Under the pieces are notes generated by a model. The model was given only the letters and a program-made list of their open reading frames with translations, had not been told where the DNA came from and ran no database searches. From UBA1822 sp963634795 (GTDB lineage Bacteria; Bacillota; Negativicutes; Veillonellales; Dialisteraceae): a stretch of 18,449 nucleotides of DNA. Shown piece by piece: positions 6,650-13,502 of the stretch. How positions within the stretch are numbered: position 1 is the stretch's first letter; each line of letters begins with the position of its first letter. Made by a program: the position numbers and the translations under genes. The stretch is from the NCBI GenBank assembly GCA_963634795.1, contig CAVHDO010000016.1, positions 1-18,449 of the forward strand. The letters are read 5' to 3'.

Positions 6650-7990
6650 TCAAATTCTTTCCGCAATCAAATCGTACGCGTAGCCGTCCGTGATGCACAC
6701 GCGGATGTAATCGCCGGTTTGGGCGTCGCCCGGATTTTCAATATACGTTTCTCCGTCCACTTCCGGCGCCTGCAGCTCCGTGCGCCCGATGGCTTGCCGC
6801 TTCCCATCCTCCGTCGTCATCCAATTTTCCACAAGCACTTCCATTTCACGCCCAATCATTTTTTGATCGTTCTCTTCGGAAACGGCAGCCTGCGTCGCCA
6901 TCAGCAAATCGTAACGCTTTTCTTTCACGTCCTCCGGCACCTGATTCTCCATTTTCGCCGCCGGCGTCCCGTCCTGCGGGGAGAACATGAAAGCGCCCAT
7001 CGCGTCGAATTTCGTTTCCTTGACGAAATCGAGTAGCTCTTGGAAATCTTCCTCCGTTTCTCCGGGGAAACCGACCATGAGCGTCGTCCGGATCGCAATC
7101 GGAATCTTTTGGCTTCTGATTTTTTGCAAAAGACGGCGAATGTCCGCCGACGTGTCGCGCCGATGCATTCCGGCCAGTACCGAATCGCTGATGTGCTGCA
7201 GCGGGATGTCGACGTATTTGCAAATTTTCGGCTCCGTCTCGATGAGCTCCAGCAATTCGTCCGTAAAATTCGTCGGATACAGATAAAAAAGACGAATCCA
7301 ATGAATGCCTTCAATTTTCACCATTTCCCGCAAAAGCGCCGAGAGCGTCGTCCCGTCGCGCAAATCGCGTCCGTAGCAGGAAACGTCCTGCGCAATCACA
7401 TTGATTTCCGTCACGCCGCGCGCCGCCAATTCTTTCACTTCCGTGATTACGCTGTCGATGGGACGGCTGCGCATCCGTCCGCGCACATAGGGAATGTAGC
7501 AGAAGGTACAACCATTGCTGCAGCCTTCCGCAATTTTGACGTAAGCACTGTAATCCGGCGTCGTCACGCGGCGCGGAATGAGCTCTTCGTGCTCGCACGG
7601 CACCGTGTCGAAGCACTGCACTGCTTTGTCTTCCCGATACGATTCCGTGACCGCTTCCAAAATGCAATGCCACGAATTTGTCCCCAAAAGAATATCGATT
7701 TCCGGAATTTCTTTCGCCAGCTCCGCCTGAAATTCCTGCGTGAGACAGCCGGCCGCGACCAGTTTCTCGCAACTGCCCGCTTTCTTATACGAAGCCGCTT
7801 CCAAGAGCGTCTCCACCGATTCATCCTTCGCCGGCTCGATAAAAGTGCAAGTATTGACGATGATGACCTCGGCTTCTTCCAAATGCTCCGTGAGTTCGTA
7901 GCCGCCCTCTTCCATGAGACCGAGCATTTTCTCCGTATCGACCAAATTTTTCGAACAGCCGAGGCTGATAAATCCCAGTTTCTTTTTCAT
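6650..7990 (-). CDS. rimO: Ribosomal protein S12 methylthiotransferase RimO
   Basis: 446 aa, normal length. RimO is a radical-SAM enzyme with two iron-sulfur clusters that adds a methylthio group to a conserved aspartate of ribosomal protein S12. The N-terminal UPF0004 domain starts GFISLGCSKNLVD and has the three cluster cysteines (Cys12, Cys48, Cys82). The radical-SAM motif CSNGCTFCYIP (Cys157, Cys161, Cys164) is followed by the RGRMRSRP segment, and a C-terminal TRAM domain lies at about 380-446. GCSKNLVD and the IAEGCSNGCTFC context favour RimO over MiaB. The ATG overlaps the upstream stop by 4 nt (ATGA), with GAGG 7 nt before the ATG. Confidence 0.97.
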   Translation of the reverse strand: MKKKLGFISLGCSKNLVDTEKMLGLMEEGGYELTEHLEEAEVIIVNTCTFIEPAKDESVETLLEAASYKKAGSCEKLVAAGCLTQEFQAELAKEIPEIDILLGTNSWHCILEAVTESYREDKAVQCFDTVPCEHEELIPRRVTTPDYSAYVKIAEGCSNGCTFCYIPYVRGRMRSRPIDSVITEVKELAARGVTEINVIAQDVSCYGRDLRDGTTLSALLREMVKIEGIHWIRLFYLYPTNFTDELLELIETEPKICKYVDIPLQHISDSVLAGMHRRDTSADIRRLLQKIRSQKIPIAIRTTLMVGFPGETEEDFQELLDFVKETKFDAMGAFMFSPQDGTPAAKMENQVPEDVKEKRYDLLMATQAAVSEENDQKMIGREMEVLVENWMTTEDGKRQAIGRTELQAPEVDGETYIENPGDAQTGDYIRVCITDGYAYDLIAERI

Positions 7991-9060
7991 TCCGTTTCCT
8001 CTGTCTCCTTTGGTTCCGTTTCCGCCATCGCCGCGGATTCTCCCCTGCCAAAACGCACACTGCGAATCCAGCGCTCAATCAAATCTTTCTCTCCGCTCTC
8101 CGTGTACAATTTCTGAAGCGACCAAAATGCCGGCCGCATCCCGTGTTCATCCGCCGGAAGGCCTTCGTCATTGACCTGCATGAAATCATAACCGGCTTCC
8201 TGCCATCTCGGATCCCGGCCGCCGTCCGTCAAGAGCCAATCCAAAAAGCGCGCCGCGTCCTCGTCGGTTTCTTTGTCCAACGCCGCCCCGTACAGGAAAC
8301 ACCAAGTGCCGTCCTCCGGATACACCCAACGAAGCGGAAGGCCGTCGTCGCCCAGTTTCTTCGCTTCCCGATAGCCGGAAATCCCGATATCGCATTTATC
8401 CATCGCGGCCATTTGCGCCGGCGACGAAAGAAATTCCGCATATTGCACCACATGAGACGATGCCGCGGTCAGCAGCCGATACGCCTCGTCCGTGCCGTAA
8501 TGCTCCACGAGCGACATCAAGCTGTCCCGCGAAAAAGCCGTGGCCGAAAAATCCAGCATGACCAGTCGCACATTTTCTCGCTGCAGCACATCATTCCACG
8601 AATACAGGAAATCCGGATTCCGTTTCTCGAAATCGGCATTGACCGCAAAAACGACGGGATTCATCCACACGCCCGTCCAGCGCCCGTCCGCATCTTTGAA
8701 ATCCGTCAGCACCGTATCCGTCGCGCCGGAAATATGCGAGGAAAATTCTCCGGCCTCCGCCAAATCCATCAGCACTTTTTGCGACGCCAGATACACTTTG
8801 GCACGCTTTCCTTCGCGGACCGCCGCTTTCATTTCCTCTGCCGTCATTTCCCGAATCACGACGGACAGACCGAGTTTTTCCTTGGCTTCCTCTGTCAAAA
8901 TCGGCGCCATCCCCTGCGGCCACTCGCTGTAAATAAGAAGGCTTGGCGTCTCCGGCGCCTTCGCCTCCGGCTGCCGCTTCGTTTCCAAATGAAACCAAAG
9001 CGCCGCGAAAACCGCCGCGACGAGAAAGAGAAAGAGGCACACCGCTCCGATTCGTTTCAT
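7987..9060 (-). CDS. Orphan periplasmic substrate-binding protein, AfuA/FutA-like (type 2 PBP fold)
   Basis: 357 aa. An N-terminal hydrophobic segment (MKRIGAVCLFLFLVAAVFAA) acts as signal peptide or membrane anchor; there is no lipobox cysteine. The mature part resembles extracellular solute-binding proteins of the ferric-iron/polyamine class. It opens with a strand, SLLIYSEWPQGMAPIL, contains GRWTGVWMNPVVFAVNAD and SWNDVLQRENVRLVMLD, and later has RWVYPEDGTWCFLYGAALDK followed by DAARFLDWLLTDGG. The ligand cannot be read from the sequence. The ATG at 9060 lies 13 nt after the rodZ-like stop; longer in-frame starts lack a signal sequence at the right place. No permease or ATPase gene is nearby. 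It occupies the place between rodZ and the rimO/cinA/recA block where pgsA is often found in Firmicutes. Confidence 0.82.
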   Translation of the reverse strand: MKRIGAVCLFLFLVAAVFAALWFHLETKRQPEAKAPETPSLLIYSEWPQGMAPILTEEAKEKLGLSVVIREMTAEEMKAAVREGKRAKVYLASQKVLMDLAEAGEFSSHISGATDTVLTDFKDADGRWTGVWMNPVVFAVNADFEKRNPDFLYSWNDVLQRENVRLVMLDFSATAFSRDSLMSLVEHYGTDEAYRLLTAASSHVVQYAEFLSSPAQMAAMDKCDIGISGYREAKKLGDDGLPLRWVYPEDGTWCFLYGAALDKETDEDAARFLDWLLTDGGRDPRWQEAGYDFMQVNDEGLPADEHGMRPAFWSLQKLYTESGEKDLIERWIRSVRFGRGESAAMAETEPKETEETE

Positions 9061-9073
9061 CGACGCACCCCGC

Positions 9074-9493
9074 TCACAAATACACCATCCACGCCCAGAC
9101 CGAAAGCCCCGCAATCACCGCCAATGCCACAATCGCGCGCTCCGCCACCGTGAAAGGCCGTTTCTTCTTTTTCGCGCTCCGCACTTCATACGCCTCGGAC
9201 GGAAGCGCCATGGCGGATTTTTTATAAAAAACTTCCGCGCCCGCCGCTTTCTGTTCCTTATTCCATTGCATGACCGCCATATCGCCGTCCAGCCCCAGCA
9301 CTTTGGCGTAATTGCGAATGAAACCTTTCACAAAGACGGGATCTCCGATATCCGCGTAACGCTCGTCCTCGATGGCCTCCAGATAGCTCGCGCGGATGTA
9401 CGTCTTTCGTGACACGCGATCCAAATCCCAGCCGCGCTCTTCCCGAATGGCCCGAAGCGTCTTGCCAATCGTTTCAAATGTATTAATCTCCAT
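9074..9493 (-). CDS. RodZ-like helix-turn-helix membrane protein (short form)
   Basis: 139 aa. The N-terminal RodZ-type helix-turn-helix (about residues 5-70) reads GKTLRAIREERGWDLDRVS, then KTYIRASYLEAIEDERYADI, then PVFVKGFIRNYAKVLGLD. These are the family hallmarks. A basic linker (SAKKKKRPF) leads to one membrane helix at the very C-terminus (about 116-138). RodZ links MreB to the elongation machinery from the inner membrane. The periplasmic domain found in full-length RodZ is missing, leaving only the cytoplasmic and membrane parts, like the short YmfM-type proteins of Firmicutes. The ATG overlaps the end of ftsK by 11 nt and has AGGAG 7 nt upstream. Confidence 0.88.
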   Translation of the reverse strand: MEINTFETIGKTLRAIREERGWDLDRVSRKTYIRASYLEAIEDERYADIGDPVFVKGFIRNYAKVLGLDGDMAVMQWNKEQKAAGAEVFYKKSAMALPSEAYEVRSAKKKKRPFTVAERAIVALAVIAGLSVWAWMVYL

Positions 9494-11834
9494 GGAAATG
9501 CTCCTGCACTTCTTCTTTCGTCATCAAAATTTCACGAGGCCGCGCACCGTCCGCCGGCCCGACGATTCCCATTTTTTCCAATGTATCCATGAGCCGACCG
9601 GCTCTCGTGTACCCGATGCGGAAACGGCGCTGCAACATGGAAACGGAGGCTTTTTTCGTATCCAAAATCCATTCCGCCGCCTCCCACAAAAGTTCGTCTT
9701 CCTCGAATAAATTTCCTTCTTCCGAAGCCGGCTCCTCGGCGGGAAGATTGAGATTGATGGCCTCGTATTCCACGACTTCCGCCATGTCCTGCTTGATGAA
9801 ATCCGTCACGGCGGCCACTTCCTCATCGGAAATGAAAGCGCCCTGCACGCGCACGGGATTCGGCGCCCCGATGGGATTGAAGAGCATATCTCCCTTGCCG
9901 ACGAGTTTCTCCGCGCCCGCCATATCCAAGATGACGCGGGAATCGATTTGTGAGGAAACGGCAAAGGAAATCCGGCTCGGAATGTTCGCTTTGATCGTGC
10001 CGGTGATTACATTCGTTGACGGACGCTGCGTCGCGAGCACCATGTGAATCCCGGCGGCGCGCGCCTTTTGCGCCAGGCGGCAAATCGCCGTCTCCACGCC
10101 CTCTTTGGCGACTATCATTAAATCGGCCAGCTCGTCGATGATAATCACGATGTACGGAAGCCGCGTTTCCGGATTCGCTTCGTTGTAGCCCTTGATGTCA
10201 CGGACATGATCCAGCGAAAACCGCCGATAGCGATCCTCCATTTCCTGCACGGCCCAATGGAGCGCGCCGGCCGCCCGCTTCGGATCCGTCACGACGGGAA
10301 TGCGCAAATGCGGAATCCCATTATAGACTGAGAGCTCCACGACCTTCGGATCGACCAGAATCAATTTCACCGAGTCCGGATCGCAATGATACAAAATACT
10401 CGTAATGATTGTATTGATACAGACGGATTTGCCGCTGCCCGTCGATCCCGCAATCAAAAGATGCGGCATTTTCGTCAGATCGGCGACGACCGCGCAACCT
10501 GTGATGTCTTTTCCAAGAGCGACCGGGACGCCGCGCCGCGCTTTCTTGAATTCTTCCGAATCCAGGACGTCGCCCAGCGGCACCTCCGTCGCCTGCGCAT
10601 TCGGCACTTCGATGCCCACCGCCGATTTCCCTGGGATTGGCGCCTCGATGCGGATATGCGTCGCCGCGAGCGCCATCGCGATATCATTCTGCAAGCTCAG
10701 AATCCGGCTCACCTTCACGCCCATCGCCGGCTCCACTTCGTATTGCGTCACCGTGGGCCCCACCGTCACATTCGTGACCCGCACGTCCACGCCGAAGCTG
10801 CGGAAGGTCGTCTCCAGAAGCGTCGCGTTTTTCTCCGTCGCCGCGCCCGCCTTGGCCGATGCTTCGCCCCGATGGAGAAGCGTCAACGGTGGAAACCGGT
10901 AAGTCGGCTCTTCTTTCACGGCCGGTGCCGCATTCGTTTCGTCCGTCGACCCTTCTTCCTGCGCATTCTCTTCCGATTCCTCTTCATCCGCCTCTTCCGC
11001 AGTGTTCTCTTCCTCGAAATGCTCCGTTTCTTCCGTTTCCTCTGTCGGCGGATTCTCTATTGTTTCCTCTTCCGGCTCCGCTTCCGTTTCTTCCGCAGTG
11101 TCTGCCGTTTCCTCTTTTTGATACAGGAAATCGTCCGGGAGTCCCATTTCGGAAATCAGCGGCGTCGTTTCTGTTTCCGCTTCCAACTCCGCTTCCTGCT
11201 TTTCCCTTCGCTCCGCGCGGCGCTTTTCCATCGCTTGCGACGCTTTTCTGACACCCGTTTCCGTTTTCTCGCCGAGTTTCCGCACGCCGCCGCTGATATG
11301 CCACTTCGTCAAGAGGAGCACATCGCAGACCGTCAGCGCCAAGAGAGCGAGCATCGTGCCGACATTTCCCAGCACCATCGCCAGCCCTGTCGCGACCGCC
11401 GCGCCCAAGAGCCCCGCCCAATCCGGCAAAAAGACCGTGCGCCCCGCAGGCATGACAAACCAATGCATCCAGCCCAAGAGCAACACGTACAAAAAAGCGC
11501 CCAGCACCCAATTCCACGTGAGCGAAAATCCACATCCTTTATACAAATAGCGCGCGCCGAAAAGAGCAATCGCCGCCGCCGGCACAATCGCCGTCACGCC
11601 GAACAACAAATGAAACAGGTCCGCAATCGCCTCGCCGAAAGGTCCCGTCCCCGCGCCCAAAATCCCCGCGCATACAAAAACACCGGCGCAGAGAAGCACC
11701 ACGCCAAAAATTTCATAAAAGAGCGTATCTCCGGCAGCGGCGCGCTTTCGTCTCGTCGTCTTCTTTTTTTCGCCGGTTTTGGCCGCCGGCTTCGTTTCCG
11801 TCGACACCGGTGCGGCCTCTTCCTTACGTCTCAT
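9483..11834 (-). CDS. ftsK: DNA translocase FtsK/SpoIIIE
   Basis: 783 aa. FtsK is a hexameric DNA pump at the division septum that clears chromosome termini. A basic N-terminus leads to four membrane helices (about 37-60, 72-95, 107-128, 137-176). A linker follows that is exceptionally acidic at 239-300 (mostly Glu, Thr and Ala). The alpha/beta motor (about 310-690) has Walker A GSTGSGKS (463-470), VDPKVVELSVYNGIPHL and Walker B IIIDELAD (564-571). The C-terminal gamma winged helix (about 712-773) has the QRRFRIGYTRAGRLMD signature that reads KOPS/SRS sites. The ATG at 11834 is chosen because it has GGAGG upstream and starts inside the last codons of rarA, an 11-nt overlap. A longer open frame upstream is only the shadow of rarA. 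Confidence 0.97.
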   Translation of the reverse strand: MRRKEEAAPVSTETKPAAKTGEKKKTTRRKRAAAGDTLFYEIFGVVLLCAGVFVCAGILGAGTGPFGEAIADLFHLLFGVTAIVPAAAIALFGARYLYKGCGFSLTWNWVLGAFLYVLLLGWMHWFVMPAGRTVFLPDWAGLLGAAVATGLAMVLGNVGTMLALLALTVCDVLLLTKWHISGGVRKLGEKTETGVRKASQAMEKRRAERREKQEAELEAETETTPLISEMGLPDDFLYQKEETADTAEETEAEPEEETIENPPTEETEETEHFEEENTAEEADEEESEENAQEEGSTDETNAAPAVKEEPTYRFPPLTLLHRGEASAKAGAATEKNATLLETTFRSFGVDVRVTNVTVGPTVTQYEVEPAMGVKVSRILSLQNDIAMALAATHIRIEAPIPGKSAVGIEVPNAQATEVPLGDVLDSEEFKKARRGVPVALGKDITGCAVVADLTKMPHLLIAGSTGSGKSVCINTIITSILYHCDPDSVKLILVDPKVVELSVYNGIPHLRIPVVTDPKRAAGALHWAVQEMEDRYRRFSLDHVRDIKGYNEANPETRLPYIVIIIDELADLMIVAKEGVETAICRLAQKARAAGIHMVLATQRPSTNVITGTIKANIPSRISFAVSSQIDSRVILDMAGAEKLVGKGDMLFNPIGAPNPVRVQGAFISDEEVAAVTDFIKQDMAEVVEYEAINLNLPAEEPASEEGNLFEEDELLWEAAEWILDTKKASVSMLQRRFRIGYTRAGRLMDTLEKMGIVGPADGARPREILMTKEEVQEHFHGD

Positions 11835-13128
11835 GCCTGCGCTCCCTCCAAATCCTCGCCAGCTCCTTCTCTTTTCCGTTTTCAATCGCTTCGTAATACC
11901 GATGCCCGACCAGCTCATCGGGCAAATATTTCTGCGCCACCCAGCCGCCGTACGCGTGCGGATAGCGATACCCGACGCCCTGCCCCAGTTTCTTCGCGCC
12001 GCTGTAATGCGCATCCTTCAAATACGAAGGAATCGAGAAATTTCCGTTCTGGCGCACTTCGGCCATCGCCGCGTCGATCCCCTCGATGGCACTGTTGCTC
12101 TTCGGCGCGAGGCAAATGTAAATCACCGCCTCCGCCAAAGGAATCCGCCCTTCCGGGAAACCGACCATCTCGGCCGCCTGCGCCGCCGCGACCGCGACCC
12201 GAAGCGCCTCGGGATCCGCGAGCCCCACATCCTCGGCCGCACAAATCATGATGCGACGGGAAACAAAAGACGGTTTCTCGCCGCCTTCGATCATCCGCGC
12301 CATGTAGTGAAGCGCCGCATCCGGATCGCTTCCGCGCATACTCTTGATGAAAGCGGACACGATGTCGTAATGATAATCGCCGTCCTTGTCATAGCGCGAA
12401 AGCGGTTCCCCCGCCACACGCGAAAGGACGTCCGCCGACAGCTCCCCGCCCTCCGGCAAGAGCGCCGTCGCCTGCTCGAGCAAATTGAGCGCCATCCGCG
12501 CATCGCCACCCGCAAAGCGCACAATGTCCGACAGCACCGCATCCGACGCGCGGTACCCGTATCGACCCAGCCCACGCTCCGCATCCGAAAGCGCCCCCTT
12601 CAAAATCCGAAGCAGCGCCGCCTCCGAAAGCGACGAAAGCCGAATCAGACGCAAACGCGACAAAAGCGGCCCATTGATTTCAAAATACGGATTCTCCGTC
12701 GTGGCCCCGATCAGGACAAACGTCCCGTCCTCCACATACGGCAGGAGCACATCCTGCTGCCCCTTATTGAAACGATGAATTTCATCGATAAAAACAATCG
12801 TCCGCCGCCCGTAAAGATCCAAATTCTCTTTGGCCGCCGTGACGACATCGCGGATTTCTTTGATCCCGCTCGCCGTCGCATTCAATTTCACAAAAGAAGA
12901 ACGCGTCATCTGCGCCACGACCTGCGCAATCGTCGTCTTCCCGCAGCCGGGCGGTCCGAAAAGCAAGAGCGAAGGCACCGTGTCGCGCTCGATCATTTGG
13001 TGAAGAAACGTCCCCTCGCCGACCGCCGCTTCCTGCCCGGCCACCTCCGAAAGCGTCCGCGGCCGCATCCGATCCGCCAGCGGCGCAAACCGTTTCGCGT
13101 CCCCGCCCATCGAAAACAAAGACTCCAC
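11824..13128 (-). CDS. rarA: Replication-associated recombination protein A (RarA/MgsA AAA+ ATPase)
   Basis: 434 aa from the chosen start. RarA acts at stalled forks and gaps and interacts with single-strand binding protein. The AAA+ domain has APLADRMRPRTLSEVAGQ at the N-terminus, Walker A GPPGCGKT (58-65), Walker B IVFIDEIHRF (111-120) and sensor 1 GATTENP (141-147). The C-terminal tetramerisation part contains SAFIKSMRGSDPDAALHYMARM, RRIMICAAEDVGLADP and GVGYRYPHAYGGWVAQKYLP, all diagnostic. The GTG at 13128 is preferred over an upstream TTG at 13152, because it yields the usual MESLF-type opening and has GAGAGGGGG a few bases upstream. It is the first gene of the long housekeeping run. 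A promoter candidate lies about 110 nt upstream. Confidence 0.95.
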   Translation of the reverse strand: MESLFSMGGDAKRFAPLADRMRPRTLSEVAGQEAAVGEGTFLHQMIERDTVPSLLLFGPPGCGKTTIAQVVAQMTRSSFVKLNATASGIKEIRDVVTAAKENLDLYGRRTIVFIDEIHRFNKGQQDVLLPYVEDGTFVLIGATTENPYFEINGPLLSRLRLIRLSSLSEAALLRILKGALSDAERGLGRYGYRASDAVLSDIVRFAGGDARMALNLLEQATALLPEGGELSADVLSRVAGEPLSRYDKDGDYHYDIVSAFIKSMRGSDPDAALHYMARMIEGGEKPSFVSRRIMICAAEDVGLADPEALRVAVAAAQAAEMVGFPEGRIPLAEAVIYICLAPKSNSAIEGIDAAMAEVRQNGNFSIPSYLKDAHYSGAKKLGQGVGYRYPHAYGGWVAQKYLPDELVGHRYYEAIENGKEKELARIWRERRHET

Positions 13129-13238
13129 CGCGCCGCCCCCTCTCGCCGTCAAAATTCGCTCCGTTTTTTCTGTATCAAAAAAGAAAGCACAATAAATTTT
13201 TTCATTTTAAGCCGACACACCATTCCGATTTGTTTCTC

Positions 13239-13247
13239 ATTATATCA
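13239..13247 (-). promoter_or_regulatory. Candidate extended -10 promoter for rarA and the downstream operon
   Basis: The minus strand reads TGATATAAT: a perfect TATAAT with the TG of an extended -10 element one base upstream. No good -35 box lies 16-18 bp further up, which extended -10 promoters tolerate. It is placed between the adhesin terminator and the rarA start, leaving a leader of about 105 nt that is AT-rich. Confidence 0.4.
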
Positions 13248-13268
13248 CGAATCCCCCGCGCCTTTCCA

Positions 13269-13310
13269 TAAAAAAAGAGACAGATCTCAAAAAAATCTGC
13301 CTCTTTTTTC
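13269..13310 (-). terminator. Rho-independent terminator between the adhesin gene and rarA
   Basis: AAAAAAGAG-A-CAGAT and ATCTG-C-CTCTTTTTT form a nearly perfect stem with one mismatch, and with U runs on both strands, so it can work in either direction. It lies about 190 nt downstream of the adhesin stop and just upstream of the candidate rarA promoter, separating the two units. Confidence 0.75.
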
Positions 13311-13360
13311 TGCCGTTCCCGGCGTTGGAGAAGTATATGGAAAGCCGAATCTCAAAAGCT

Positions 13361-13392
13361 GCGGCAGAAAAATTTCTTCCGCCTCTTTTTTT
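13361..13392 (+). terminator. Terminator-like hairpin on the plus strand
   Basis: GCGGCAGAAA and TTTCTTCCGC pair with one mismatch around a tiny AA-type loop, followed by CTCTTTTTTT on the plus strand. No plus-strand gene ends here. It could end an antisense transcript or simply be a 3'-end stabilising hairpin of the adhesin mRNA. The rest of 13311-13502 holds nothing I can name; short open frames there have no start signals. Confidence 0.35.
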
Positions 13393-13502
13393 GATCCGGC
13401 AAATCCAACAAGAAACATCCAATCACTCCGGATTTCGTTTTCCTCACGCAATCCGTATCAGATGAAGTGATTTGGAAAAACAGTTTGCTACTTCCGGAAG
13501 GA

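Noticed and set aside
10386..12251. 621-codon plus-strand open frame opposite ftsK and rarA
   Set aside because: Arg/His/Phe-rich antisense shadow; both minus-strand genes have complete catalytic motifs.
11779..13470. 563-codon plus-strand open frame opposite rarA
   Set aside because: Antisense shadow; extends across gene and intergenic DNA and has no domain signature.
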